Part shown: positions 17,260-26,426 of the stretch, one piece after another
Layout: every line of letters begins with the position of its first letter
Position numbering within the stretch: the stretch's first letter is position 1
DNA from: Paenibacillus polymyxa
GTDB lineage: Bacteria; Bacillota; Bacilli; Paenibacillales; Paenibacillaceae
Direction of reading: 5' to 3'
DNA length: 64,000 bases
Assembly: GCF_001719045.1 (NCBI RefSeq)
Contig: NZ_CP015423.1
Location: 4,835,501 to 4,899,500 of the forward strand
Program-made: the position numbers and the translations under genes
Notes under the pieces: model-generated
Told to the model about the DNA's origin: nothing
Database searches by the model: none
What the model saw: only the letters and a program-made list of their open reading frames with translations

Positions 17260-18150
17260 GTGATAACCAAATCTAATCTCTACCGCAAAGAGAAGGTATA
17301 TGGATACTTATTTATTCTTCCACCTATTCTCGGTCTGCTAATCTTTACGTTATTCCCGTTTGTCTATTCGTTATACGGCTCTTTTACAGACTGGGACGGA
17401 TTGGGACAAATGAACTTTATTGGCCTCGACAATTTTAAAGATTTATTTAGCGATGAGCTCTTTTATAAATCGATGTACAATACTCTTTTCTTAATGCTGG
17501 GTATTCCGATCGGTCTTGTACTAGCTTTACTGCTGGCACTAGGTTTGAATCGCAAGATTCCAGGTACGACAACATTTCGTGTGATTTACTATATCCCGGT
17601 TATTTCTTCGTTGGCTGCCGTTTCTATTATGTGGAACTGGGCATACAACGGAGACTATGGTTTGGTGAACCAATTCCTCGAAATATTCGGTATTAAGGGT
17701 CCTAACTGGCTGATGGATAAAGATACGGTCAAACCGGCCTTGATTCTCATGACCGTCTGGAAGGGTCTTGGATATACGATGCTGCTATATTTGGCAGCCC
17801 TGCAAAGCGTATCTCGCTCTTATTATGAAGCAGCAGAGCTAGATGGAGCTAGCGGATTCCAGATGTTCCGTAATATTACATGGCCAATGGTGAAACCAGT
17901 AACCTTCTTCCTGGTCGTAACTAATATCATTGGTGGTTCGCAAATCTTTACTGAAATGAACATTATGACACCTACAGGGGGTCCGGAATACTCATCCGCC
18001 TCAATCGTCTTTTATATTTGGGATAAGGCATTTAAAAACCTGCAAATGGGATATGCCTCCGCGATGGCTATGATTCTCGGCATCTTCATTTTTATCGTAA
18101 CTTTGATTCAATTTAAAATGAATGAAAAATCGTCCTTTGATGGGGATTGA
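17260..18150 (+). CDS. Sugar ABC transporter permease (MalF/UgpA type)
   Basis: A 296-residue integral membrane protein with six hydrophobic segments. The cytoplasmic EAA loop, the docking site for the ATPase, reads EAAELDGASGFQMFRNITWP in the second half. The GTG at 17260 has GAGGTGA a few bases upstream; the GTG at 17251 opens the same frame but overlaps that site. It forms the importer with the next permease and the preceding lipoprotein. The substrate is inferred from the GH43 genes in the same operon. Confidence 0.9.
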   Translation: MITKSNLYRKEKVYGYLFILPPILGLLIFTLFPFVYSLYGSFTDWDGLGQMNFIGLDNFKDLFSDELFYKSMYNTLFLMLGIPIGLVLALLLALGLNRKIPGTTTFRVIYYIPVISSLAAVSIMWNWAYNGDYGLVNQFLEIFGIKGPNWLMDKDTVKPALILMTVWKGLGYTMLLYLAALQSVSRSYYEAAELDGASGFQMFRNITWPMVKPVTFFLVVTNIIGGSQIFTEMNIMTPTGGPEYSSASIVFYIWDKAFKNLQMGYASAMAMILGIFIFIVTLIQFKMNEKSSFDGD

Positions 18151-18177
18151 TTTTCGCGGAAAGGAGTGAGTCTGATT

Positions 18178-19020
18178 ATGTCCCATAGTCAAAAAACGAA
18201 AGTTACCAATATCATTATCTTTATTGTACTAGCGATTGGAGCGATTGTGATGATCGCGCCGCTGCTTTGGATGCTGTCCACTTCGGTGAAAGAAAAGCAG
18301 GATGTCTTTGCTCTTCCACCAGTATGGATACCAGAGGTGTTCCAGTTTGGCAAGTATAAGGAAATTTGGGAAGCAGGACCTTTGTTAAGCGGGATCAAGA
18401 ACAGCGTGATTGTGGCTGTAAGTGTTACCGTTGTAGGTACCTTCACATCCAGTGTGGCCGCTTTTGCATTTGCAAAGCTGAGATTCCCTCATAAAAACAA
18501 ACTGTTTTTGGCACTCATCGCATCTATGATGATTCCATACCCAACGGTTATGATTCCACAGTTTATGATGTTTTCCAAACTTGGCTGGGTCGATACACTT
18601 TTGCCTCTGATCGTTCCAGGTTTGTTCGGAAATGTAGTTATGATCTTTTTCCTACGGCAATACTTGCTTAGCGTACCGGATGCCATTATCGAAGCTGCGA
18701 AAATTGACGGAAGTTCTTATTTCCGACTCTATTCGTCGATTACGTTCCCGCTCATTAAGCCGGCAGTTGCGGCACAGCTTATTTTATGGTTCATGGGGAT
18801 TTGGAACGATTATTTGGCACCGATTATTTACTTGAACTCACCAGAAACGCAGACATTGCAGCTGGTTATCGCGAATTTTAATGCGACTTACGCCATTCAG
18901 ACGGACTATCCGCTTATTATGGCAGCATCGATTATAGCATTGTTACCTGTACTGATTATATTCTTGATCTTCCAGAAACAAATTATTGAATCGGTTGCCA
19001 TTTCGGGTGTCAAAGGTTAA
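18178..19020 (+). CDS. Sugar ABC transporter permease (MalG type)
   Basis: A 280-residue permease with six predicted membrane segments and the EAA loop EAAKIDGSSYFRLYSSITFP. The ATG at 18178 (MSHSQKTKVTN) follows AAGGAG at a 12-base spacing; the GTG at 18166 is directly against the ribosome binding site and less likely. It starts 27 bases after the first permease and is followed 20 bases later by the GH43 lipoprotein gene, so the five genes form one transcript. Confidence 0.9.
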   Translation: MSHSQKTKVTNIIIFIVLAIGAIVMIAPLLWMLSTSVKEKQDVFALPPVWIPEVFQFGKYKEIWEAGPLLSGIKNSVIVAVSVTVVGTFTSSVAAFAFAKLRFPHKNKLFLALIASMMIPYPTVMIPQFMMFSKLGWVDTLLPLIVPGLFGNVVMIFFLRQYLLSVPDAIIEAAKIDGSSYFRLYSSITFPLIKPAVAAQLILWFMGIWNDYLAPIIYLNSPETQTLQLVIANFNATYAIQTDYPLIMAASIIALLPVLIIFLIFQKQIIESVAISGVKG

Positions 19021-19040
19021 TTGACACTTGGAGGGGACGG

Positions 19041-20486
19041 ATGAATGATGTAAGGCAGTCGCAATATGTAATGGGTAAAGGAAGGAGGAGAATAACAGTT
19101 ATGGTTATGCTGCTCATGCTGGGTCTATCCGGCTGTGGGGATAACACTCCGGACCCTGTGTATCCGCAGGCTCCGCCTCCCGATCACTTGTATGATCAGA
19201 GTACGATTAACGATGAACAGCGCTGGACCATTAACAATGCACATGACCCGGCGATTATAAAAACAGATCAAGGCTATTATGTCTACTCAACGGATGTAAA
19301 GACAGGTGGAGAATTGAGACCTGGTGTCATGGTACGCAAATCGACTGATCTGATTCACTGGAATTGGGTTCAGTATGCACTCCCCGGCATTCCAAAGGAA
19401 GCAGAGGCGTGGTCATCCGCAACCAATCTGTGGGCACCGGACATCATCAAGGTGGGTGATACCTATCGAATGTATTACTCCGCTTCTACCTTTGGCAGCA
19501 CACGGTCTGCGATTGGATTGCAGACATCCAGCTCCCCGGAAGGCCCTTGGAAGGATGAGGGGCTGGTCGTTAAAACAGGAGAGCATGACAAGCTGAATGC
19601 GATTGATGCCAATCCGGTGCTGGATGCAGAGGGAAATCCATGGATGGTATACGGCTCTTTTTTCGGCGGTATCTATATTACACCGCTTGATCCCCAGACT
19701 GGAAAGCTCAAAGAATCTGGCTATGGTAAAAATATCGCTGCCAGAGATCGGGCAACTGAGGACGGTGCTGTAGAAGGGCCTTACATTGTGTACAATCCAA
19801 TGTTCCGTAAATACTACTTGTTCGTCTCGTATGATTCTTTGTTTGAGGACTACAATGTTCGTGTTGCCCGTTCAGATTCGATCACAGGCCCTTATGTAGA
19901 CATGAATGGACATGATATGGCAGATACCAGCTATTTGCCTCAATACGAGATTGGAAACAAGGTATTGGGCGGTTATCGGTTCAGCGAAGGAGAAGGCTGG
20001 GTTGCGCCAGGCCACAATTCTGTCCTGAAGGACGGTGCGGATTATTATATTGTACATCATGCGCGGGGAGAAACGGACAAGAGCTGGCCGTACCTGCATG
20101 TACGCAAAATATTGTGGACGGCAGAGGGCTGGCCGGTCGTCTCTCCGGAGCGCTATGCGGGCGAAAAGGAGCAGGATATACCCAAAAGGCTATTATCCGG
20201 CAACTGGGAGCGCATCGTGATCAGGCAGGAAGTAGACGGCCAGGTGGAAGCTGAACCGCTCCGTCTGGAAGATGGAGGACGGGCAACCAGCGGTTCTCTT
20301 GAAGGTCACTGGAGTTTTGATGGCAAGCGTACTCTAACAATGGATTGGAGCACTACATCCGCAGGAACAAAGGAAGAATTGTTATTGCTTCCTTCATGGG
20401 ACTGGGAGCTTGGTCGCCATACTTTAATTTTCACGGGTATGAATGAAAAAGGAATTTCCATTTGGGGAAAACGTATCAGCGATTAA
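19041..20486 (+). CDS. GH43 endo-1,5-alpha-L-arabinanase, lipoprotein
   Basis: A 481-residue surface-anchored glycosidase. A signal peptide with lipobox LSGC (Cys32) is followed by a five-bladed GH43 propeller. The catalytic set reads as Asp69 in NNAHDPAI, Asp189 in AIDANPVLD and Glu245 in AVEGPYIVYNP. The last 100 residues (from WERIVIRQEV) form a beta-sandwich resembling the extra C-terminal domain of AbnB/YxiA-type endo-arabinanases. It should cut arabinan at the cell surface and feed the neighbouring ABC importer. The ATG at 19041 follows GGAGGGG. Confidence 0.88.
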   Translation: MNDVRQSQYVMGKGRRRITVMVMLLMLGLSGCGDNTPDPVYPQAPPPDHLYDQSTINDEQRWTINNAHDPAIIKTDQGYYVYSTDVKTGGELRPGVMVRKSTDLIHWNWVQYALPGIPKEAEAWSSATNLWAPDIIKVGDTYRMYYSASTFGSTRSAIGLQTSSSPEGPWKDEGLVVKTGEHDKLNAIDANPVLDAEGNPWMVYGSFFGGIYITPLDPQTGKLKESGYGKNIAARDRATEDGAVEGPYIVYNPMFRKYYLFVSYDSLFEDYNVRVARSDSITGPYVDMNGHDMADTSYLPQYEIGNKVLGGYRFSEGEGWVAPGHNSVLKDGADYYIVHHARGETDKSWPYLHVRKILWTAEGWPVVSPERYAGEKEQDIPKRLLSGNWERIVIRQEVDGQVEAEPLRLEDGGRATSGSLEGHWSFDGKRTLTMDWSTTSAGTKEELLLLPSWDWELGRHTLIFTGMNEKGISIWGKRISD

Positions 20487-20526
20487 TTGTTTGAACTACA
20501 TACTACACATAGAGGAGAGAATAACC

Positions 20527-21498
20527 ATGAATCAATCTGTACCCATTAATAATCCGGTCATTGAGCAACGGGCAGACCCTTGGATTTACAAGCATAGTGA
20601 CGGATACTATTATTTCACCGGATCTGTGCCAGAGTATGACCGAATTGAGGTTCGACGAGCAAGTACTATTCAAGGCTTGAGTACAGCAGAGCCTGTCGCA
20701 GTGTGGCACAAATATGAAACGGGCCCGTTAAGTGCGAACATTTGGGCACCGGAAATTCATTATATTAACGACAAATGGTACATTTATTTTGCAGCAGCTC
20801 GTACAACGGAAACGAAGGAAGGCCTGTTCGACCACCGAATGTTCGTGCTGGAAAATCAATCAGCTAATCCTTTGGAAGGGGAATGGGTGGAAAAAGGACA
20901 GATCAAAACCCGTTGGGAGACGTTCGCTCTCGATGCGACAACCTTCCAGCATAATGGGGTTTTGTATTATGTGTGGGCTCAGAAAGACCCGGACATCGTA
21001 GGCAACTCCAATCTGTATATTTCAGAAATGAGCAATCCGTGGACGCTGCGCGGTGAGCAGGTTATGATCTCTACACCAGAATATGACTGGGAAGTCATCG
21101 GTTTTAAGGTGAATGAAGGAGCAGCGGTTCTGAAACGGAACGGACGGATCTTTATCAGTTATTCAGCTAGCGCCACAGACCACAATTATTGCATGGGCCT
21201 GTTGACAGCAGATGAGAATGCGGATTTACTTGATCCGAAATCATGGACGAAATCACCTGAGCCGGTATTCTGCACCAATGAGGAAACAGGACAATTCGGG
21301 CCAGGTCATAACAGTTTTACGGTTGCTGCTGACGGTAGCGATGTAATCGTATATCACGCCCGGAATTACAAGGAAATTACAGGCGACCCGCTGTATGACC
21401 CGAATCGTCATACACGTGTTCAGCCGTTCAACTGGAAGGAAGATGGAACACCTGACTTTGGTATTCCAGTACCCGATGGCGTTTCTGTTGATAAATAA
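20527..21498 (+). CDS. GH43 family arabinosidase, cytosolic
   Basis: A 323-residue GH43 enzyme without signal peptide. Catalytic candidates are Asp17 in QRADPWIY, Asp136 in FALDATTF and Glu197 in KVNEGAAVL. It lacks the C-terminal sandwich of its neighbour. Its cytosolic location and place at the end of the operon suggest it trims imported arabino-oligosaccharides to L-arabinose as an exo-alpha-arabinofuranosidase; exo-xylosidase activity cannot be excluded from sequence. The ATG at 20527 follows GAGGAGAG; the frame reading back to 20443 overlaps the previous gene and is not needed. Confidence 0.85.
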   Translation: MNQSVPINNPVIEQRADPWIYKHSDGYYYFTGSVPEYDRIEVRRASTIQGLSTAEPVAVWHKYETGPLSANIWAPEIHYINDKWYIYFAAARTTETKEGLFDHRMFVLENQSANPLEGEWVEKGQIKTRWETFALDATTFQHNGVLYYVWAQKDPDIVGNSNLYISEMSNPWTLRGEQVMISTPEYDWEVIGFKVNEGAAVLKRNGRIFISYSASATDHNYCMGLLTADENADLLDPKSWTKSPEPVFCTNEETGQFGPGHNSFTVAADGSDVIVYHARNYKEITGDPLYDPNRHTRVQPFNWKEDGTPDFGIPVPDGVSVDK

Positions 21499-21597
21499 GC
21501 GAAATCTATTATAGATGGTTGACGTGTCACATAGCGACGCTATAACTTTATAAAACATCGCAGAGAAATGATTTTGCTGCGTCTAACAATATCAATG

Positions 21598-21634
21598 AGA
21601 TATCTTCGGCCTTAGGCTGGAAGGTATCTTTTTG
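21598..21634 (+). terminator. Terminator of the arabinan operon
   Basis: AGATATCTTC (21598-21607) pairs with GAAGGTATCT (21620-21629), followed by TTTTTGC. The rest of the gap 21499-21855 holds a short palindrome ATCTATTATAGATGG (21504-21518) and nothing else I can name. Confidence 0.65.
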
Positions 21635-21855
21635 CTTTTGGGAGGGAGAGACGTCTCGGAAACTATGGGAACTTTAAATCAGGTTATGTGAAGCCTAGAA
21701 TATGTCAAGCGATTAATTGATACAAATGTTTAATATTTTCCACGAGATGGAAGCTACAAATGTATGGTAAAGTGTACTATATACAAGGTTTTATCCAAAT
21801 ATCCTATCCAAAGTCTCCTGTGCATACCGAATCCGAATTACACGAGGTGAGAAAA

Positions 21856-23964
21856 ATGCTGCAATCGTTAAAAGCCATTGCTAATTACAGGAAAGAAAAT
21901 GATCTGGCCTGGGATACACCGACTTGGCTAAAGCTGCTTGTTTCGGCTGAGGAGCGTATTGTTAATCTGGAACGCATTCGATCCATAGGTGAGTTAAAGG
22001 ATGCCAATCCTGTACTGGATTACGTGGAGCGTACGTTGCTTATTTTGGACGGACTTCCATTGTCATTCTGGGTTAAAGAGCTACTGGAGGATGTTTTGGT
22101 ATGGTCTGAGACAGCCAAAGGAGGCACAGTCCGCGAGCGGCTACGTTGGCAGCATGAGGGCATTAATTTATTTGTACATAATATCGGCTCCTCTCAACTG
22201 TATGTTAGACAGGCCCAAGCAGAGTCCCCTGCTTACCCGCGCAATAGCATGACCCGAATTCTGATTGAGACGCATGGATTGATTGGGCAATATATACGGG
22301 GAGAAATTCCTTTTGCGGAAAATCGACTGCTGCTTGAAATTACTCGTAAGGGCTGGCTGAGCCCTGAGGAACTGGAGCTTGTTTTACGGGCTCTGAACGA
22401 ATGTATTATCGCCGGGGTAGAACCTGCACTATGGGACCAAGTACGCGGGGAAGTGGAGGAGCTAATCGGTTGGATTGCATGGGACAACGCACCTGTAGTC
22501 TGGAGTGTAAAGGAACGATTGAAGAGATTGCGGTCGGTTTCGATACATGCAGGGGAGCCGTTTGAGCAGGCTTACGCCGAGCTGGAGCGGGAGCTGAATG
22601 TAGAGAAGGCGCTGGCTCCGCTAGAGAATCGGACACTTTGGTATGTAGAATCCGCTTTGCAGGATTTTTCACTTCAAGAACTGGTCAAGGTATTCTTACT
22701 CACACTGAGGGATGGTACAGGACAGGAACAGCCGGCAACGGTACGGCATATCAGTTTTGAATCGCTTATGAATACGATGTATTATGACTATCGTGGTGTT
22801 AAGAAAATTAACGTATACAAAAAACGAATGATAGAAAAATACTTAAGCTCACTGTCCTGGCAGGACATTTCAAAGGGAAAACGGAAGCATAATCCTCATT
22901 TGAGTGTAACTGTAGAGCATAAAGAGGAGCTGCCAAGTACCGTATTTTTCAATTTTGTATTTTCATCAGCTGCTGAAAAACTGATCGACTTTTGTATTGA
23001 GGCAGAAAAGACGCCTCTGTATGACAAAGCAGTTTTGCTGCTGTTTGATCTGTTCGGCTTACGGCGCGATGCTTATGATCGCTTTCACAATGAGGAGACG
23101 TACCTTACAGATATGAACCAGACCGTAGATTTCAAAAGGGTCATTTTGGATTATGTGACTGGAACCCGTATATTGGATATTGGACCTGGCGGGGGCGTAC
23201 TGCTGGATCTGATCGAGCAGGAAAGACCAGACTCGAAGCCGTTGGGGCTTGATATTTCTGTGAATGTGATTGAGGCGCTTAAACGTAAAAAGCAATTGGA
23301 GCACCGTCGTTGGGATGTCATCAAAGGTGATGCGCTTCAACTGGAAGAGTATGTGGAAACGGAGAGCATGGATACGGTTATTTTCTCTTCGATTCTTCAC
23401 GAGTTGTATTCCTACATTGAACGAGATGGAAAAAGGTTCAATCCACAAACAGTGGAGGCTGCTCTGCGAAGCGCCTATCGTGTACTTGCACCCGGCGGGC
23501 GTATCATCATTCGTGACGGTATTATGACCGAACCAGTAGAGCAGCGCAGACGCATTCGATTCTTGGAGCCGGATGGAATGGAATGGCTGATGCGGTATGC
23601 GCAAGATTTTGCGGGCCGCCCCATTGAAATAGAGCGCGTAGGTGAGCATGAGGCTGTTTTGCCAGTAAACGATGCGATGGAATTTCTATACACCTATACA
23701 TGGGGGGCGGAAGCCTATGTACATGAAGTGCAGGAGCAGTTTGGTTATTTTACCCCGTCACAGTATGAAGAGCGTATTCGTAACACACTTGGACCACAAG
23801 CGATTATCAGGGTGAGCCGCCACTATTTACAGGAGGGCTATGCCGAGGCGCTGTCCAGCCGTGTTGAGTTCATGGATGAGCAGGGCCAGCGGGTTCCTTT
23901 GCCAGACAGCACCTGTCTGATCGTGATTGAGAAGCCAAATCATAGGGATGAAGCAACTAAATGA
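21856..23964 (+). CDS. Large SAM-dependent methyltransferase with unknown N-terminal region
   Basis: A 702-residue protein. From about residue 430 it is a class I methyltransferase: motif I RILDIGPGGGVLLDL near 437, an acidic strand-2 end in PLGLDISVNV, motif IV region TVIFSSILHELYSY, and VLAPGGRIIIRDG. The first 420 residues are soluble, Leu/Glu/Arg-rich and helical, and match no domain I know; a basic stretch KINVYKKRMIEKYLSSLSW lies near residue 320. The ATG at 21856 follows GAGGTGAG; a longer frame to 21760 is open but less likely. It stands alone with a terminator at 23981-24028. Substrate unknown; the HE(L)Y motif and lack of RNA-binding signatures leave small molecule, protein or tRNA open. 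Confidence 0.78.
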   Translation: MLQSLKAIANYRKENDLAWDTPTWLKLLVSAEERIVNLERIRSIGELKDANPVLDYVERTLLILDGLPLSFWVKELLEDVLVWSETAKGGTVRERLRWQHEGINLFVHNIGSSQLYVRQAQAESPAYPRNSMTRILIETHGLIGQYIRGEIPFAENRLLLEITRKGWLSPEELELVLRALNECIIAGVEPALWDQVRGEVEELIGWIAWDNAPVVWSVKERLKRLRSVSIHAGEPFEQAYAELERELNVEKALAPLENRTLWYVESALQDFSLQELVKVFLLTLRDGTGQEQPATVRHISFESLMNTMYYDYRGVKKINVYKKRMIEKYLSSLSWQDISKGKRKHNPHLSVTVEHKEELPSTVFFNFVFSSAAEKLIDFCIEAEKTPLYDKAVLLLFDLFGLRRDAYDRFHNEETYLTDMNQTVDFKRVILDYVTGTRILDIGPGGGVLLDLIEQERPDSKPLGLDISVNVIEALKRKKQLEHRRWDVIKGDALQLEEYVETESMDTVIFSSILHELYSYIERDGKRFNPQTVEAALRSAYRVLAPGGRIIIRDGIMTEPVEQRRRIRFLEPDGMEWLMRYAQDFAGRPIEIERVGEHEAVLPVNDAMEFLYTYTWGAEAYVHEVQEQFGYFTPSQYEERIRNTLGPQAIIRVSRHYLQEGYAEALSSRVEFMDEQGQRVPLPDSTCLIVIEKPNHRDEATK

Positions 23965-23980
23965 TTTTTAATTTGAACAA

Positions 23981-24028
23981 GAGAATGCCTTCTGAGGTGT
24001 GCCAAGCGCACTGGGAAGGCATTCTTTA
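23981..24028 (+). terminator. Terminator after methyltransferase gene
   Basis: GAGAATGCCTTC (23981-23992) pairs with GAAGGCATTCTT (24015-24026), then TAAG; the loop contains a second small hairpin. Confidence 0.65.
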
Positions 24029-24051
24029 AGAAAACGAATGGAGGTGCGTTC

Positions 24052-24591
24052 ATGTCCAAGCAGGTAGTGATATCCGAATATAATTCGCAGTGGGTAGTTG
24101 AGTATACACGAGAACGAGAAAAAATGATAGAGGCCCTCGGAGACGTATGTGTCGGCGTAGAGCATATTGGCAGTACATCCGTTCCTGGTCTGGGAGCCAA
24201 GGCTATTATCGACATTATGGTTGGAGTAGAAGATTTGGCTATTATTCAATCCGAACAGCGACAGCGTTTACTAGGTATTGAATATGAATATGTACATAAG
24301 CCTGATTTTCCAGAGAGAGCTTTCTTTCGCCGTGGAGAATGGGGAGCTGGGACTCATCACTTGCATATTTACAAGTATAAAGATGAGCGTTGGGAAAACC
24401 ATCTATTGTTCAGAGATTACTTAAAAGCGCATCCTGATAGCCTGCGAGCGTATGATACTTTAAAAAAAGATTTGGCGCATCAATTCAAACATGACCGTGC
24501 AGCGTATACCGAAGCCAAAGGACCATTCATTCGGCAGGTGGTTGAGCGGGCGAAGCTTGAAAGATATAGGCAGGGACAGATGAATTCTTAG
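24052..24591 (+). CDS. GrpB/UPF0157 family protein
   Basis: A 179-residue intact member of the GrpB family, related to the nucleotidyltransferase fold. Conserved pieces are VEHIGSTSVPGLGAKAIIDI near residue 37, FFRRGEWGAGTHHLHIY, the LLFRDYLKAHPD block and HDRAAYTEAKGPFI near the end. The ATG at 24052 follows GGAGGTG. The biochemical function is not established for most members; they resemble aminoglycoside and lincosamide nucleotidyltransferases in fold. It starts 24 bases before the following gene, which probably shares its message. A frameshifted paralogue is at 10523-11084. Confidence 0.88.
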   Translation: MSKQVVISEYNSQWVVEYTREREKMIEALGDVCVGVEHIGSTSVPGLGAKAIIDIMVGVEDLAIIQSEQRQRLLGIEYEYVHKPDFPERAFFRRGEWGAGTHHLHIYKYKDERWENHLLFRDYLKAHPDSLRAYDTLKKDLAHQFKHDRAAYTEAKGPFIRQVVERAKLERYRQGQMNS

Positions 24592-24615
24592 TACGCATGG
24601 ACACAAGGTGGAGGA

Positions 24616-25269
24616 ATGATGAAGAATATGATGCTTGATGCACAGGTAACGCCGAATGGCTTAAAAGACAGAATGCTGCTGCTGTCAGCGCTGGACATTA
24701 TATTGTCTCCAGAAGATTGGTTACGCACGTATCGTATGCAGTCTGAATGGTCTGGTGATGTGTGCCTAGGTGAGGTGAACAACGGCGCTGGAGATACGAT
24801 TCATATGCTATGGACGTGTGGAGGTGTGCTGTTGAAGGGTTTTGACCACGAATCCCCTGTAAGTCCTCATGCGAGAGACGAATATGAGGTCTGGCCGGGC
24901 ATGTATGACGGTGTGCCTGATGATATGATGGAGCTTTTGGAAGATGAAGCACTGGAGAAGGAGGACGTTACCTTTTGTATGTGGAGGGAAGCGGGAGATA
25001 AGGAGTGGAGTATGGGCAACACGAACTTTCCTGAGGGATATGACGATGGCTCATCCTTTTTGCTGGGGAAAATTATAGCTACACCGGAGGAATATCAGGA
25101 TTGGGCTGAAAGTTACTATGAGTTGCCGATTTCTCTAGGAGTGGTAAGCCAGATTTTCAACGGCGTTCCGATCACTGCACAGATGATCTCTGCGCTTCAT
25201 CCACAGCGTAACGTTACGGAAGCGATAAAGGAGCTAAAGCAGCTTGGCGTTCAAGTGCATGAAAGCTAA
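24616..25269 (+). CDS. Unrecognised acidic cytosolic protein
   Basis: A 217-residue protein that I do not recognise. It is soluble, rich in Asp/Glu and Trp/Tyr, without signal peptide or membrane segment. Visible landmarks are VNNGAGDTIHMLWTCGGVLL followed by FDHESPVSPHARDE, then PGMYDGVPDDMMELLEDEA, and YDDGSSFLLGKI. The acidic character and single-domain size recall immunity- or SMI1-like proteins, but nothing next to it looks like a toxin. GTGGAGG precedes two ATGs (24616 and 24619); the second has the better spacing. It is co-directional and close behind the GrpB gene. Confidence 0.7.
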   Translation: MMKNMMLDAQVTPNGLKDRMLLLSALDIILSPEDWLRTYRMQSEWSGDVCLGEVNNGAGDTIHMLWTCGGVLLKGFDHESPVSPHARDEYEVWPGMYDGVPDDMMELLEDEALEKEDVTFCMWREAGDKEWSMGNTNFPEGYDDGSSFLLGKIIATPEEYQDWAESYYELPISLGVVSQIFNGVPITAQMISALHPQRNVTEAIKELKQLGVQVHES

Positions 25270-25278
25270 GAATACAGA

Positions 25279-25310
25279 TTTGTTTTTCTTGACAAGTTTT
25301 GTATATAATA
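25279..25310 (+). promoter_or_regulatory. Candidate promoter of the VOC gene
   Basis: TATAAT at about 25304-25309 with a TTGTTT about 18 bases upstream. A TTGACA lies only nine bases before the -10 and cannot serve as its -35. Confidence 0.45.
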
Positions 25311-25360
25311 CAGGAGAAATGCTGGGTTAATCACCTCGAATTAAAGGAGCTGTGTTGAAG

Positions 25361-25786
25361 ATGTCCAAACGTTTGATTCCTTACATCACGATGGATGGAA
25401 ATGCAAAAGAAGCAATCGAATTTTATAAAGAGGCATTGGATGCTCAACTGCTTTTTATTCAAACCTTTGGGGAAATGCCGGAAAACCCCGATTTTCCCAT
25501 TCCCGCAGAGGTCAAGGAACGTGTGGGACATGCTACCCTTAAAGTGGGTGAGACAGAGCTCATGTTTTCTGATACCTTTCCCGGATCACCGTTTAGCAGT
25601 GGGAATCAGGTGAGCATCTGTATTACAACCGATAGTGTGGAGCAAGCTCAAAAAATGTTTGATGCTCTACAGCAAGGAGGACAGGTGGGAATGCCTTTGC
25701 AGGAAACCCATTTTAGTCCAGCTTATGGGAATGTAACAGACAAGTTTGGTGTCACCTTTCAAATGTTCACAGAGGCTCAGTCTTAA
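25361..25786 (+). CDS. VOC-superfamily protein, PhnB/3-demethylubiquinone-MT-like
   Basis: A 141-residue glyoxalase/bleomycin-resistance (VOC) fold protein of the PhnB subgroup: ITMDGNAKEAIEFYKEALDA, later HATLKVGETELMFSD, and a final NVTDKFGVTFQMF. These proteins are small dimers; many are of unknown substrate. I give the ATG at 25361 (MSKRLIPYI) as start. GTG (25352) and TTG (25355) lie between AAAGGAG and that ATG and could be used instead. A terminator follows at 25794-25836. Confidence 0.85.
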   Translation: MSKRLIPYITMDGNAKEAIEFYKEALDAQLLFIQTFGEMPENPDFPIPAEVKERVGHATLKVGETELMFSDTFPGSPFSSGNQVSICITTDSVEQAQKMFDALQQGGQVGMPLQETHFSPAYGNVTDKFGVTFQMFTEAQS

Positions 25787-25793
25787 GAAATGG

Positions 25794-25836
25794 AAAACGG
25801 CTCGATTCCGCTACTTTAGCGATCTGGCCGTTTTTT
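25794..25836 (+). terminator. Terminator after VOC gene
   Basis: AAAACGGC (25794-25801) pairs with GGCCGTTTT (25826-25834), then further Ts. Confidence 0.65.
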
Positions 25837-25878
25837 GCATGAATGCCCTCGTTCTAGAGGTTTGGCATAACGTTAGTA

Positions 25879-26292
25879 TTATTCAAAGAATAGCTGCATC
25901 CCTGGTGCGTCAGCAGGTCTTTCTTGAAAACCAAATTTTTTATAGAAGCTCCGCTTATCTTTTGCACTCGATAACTGGACCCACCTGATTCCGCTTGATT
26001 TACACTTTTCGAGAAGCTGAGTTAAAATCACTCGTCCCATCCCCTTGTTTTGATAATCAGGATGAACAATTAAATCACAAATGAAAGTTTGGTAGACTCC
26101 ATCTGAAAGAATACGACCAAACCCAACTAAATGATCGTTCTCATAGACAGTAATCACATACCAGCTATTACAAATCGCACGGTAGAGTATTTCCGGAGTA
26201 TAGATTCCATTGCTGTTCCAACCTGTGGTTTCATAGAGTGAAAAGAAATCTTTTTTACGTGGAAGTGTGCTCGTATATTCAAATGGCTTCAA
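25879..26292 (-). CDS. GNAT-family N-acetyltransferase
   Basis: A 137-residue compact acetyltransferase. The acetyl-CoA loop is DLIVHPDYQNKGMGRVILTQ at about 74-93, and the C-terminal part is SAKDKRSFYKKFGFQERPAD. The start is a TTG at 26292 with AAGGAG nine bases upstream; no in-frame ATG fits. It is a single-gene unit on the minus strand between the VOC gene and the nrd operon. The acceptor is unknown. Confidence 0.85.
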   Translation of the reverse strand: MKPFEYTSTLPRKKDFFSLYETTGWNSNGIYTPEILYRAICNSWYVITVYENDHLVGFGRILSDGVYQTFICDLIVHPDYQNKGMGRVILTQLLEKCKSSGIRWVQLSSAKDKRSFYKKFGFQERPADAPGMQLFFE

Positions 26293-26426
26293 TAGCTATC
26301 GCTCCTTCAAGCTGACCTTTTTAAAATTAAATATGTGCATATAGTATTCTATATCTTGGCTGTTTTTCAAGCAAAGCTAGCTTTATAGAGCAACCATCTA
26401 TCAGTGCCAGGTTTACAATGAACGAC

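Noticed and set aside
25289..25309. TTGACA with TATAAT before the VOC gene as one promoter
   Set aside because: The two elements are only nine bases apart, too close to act together.
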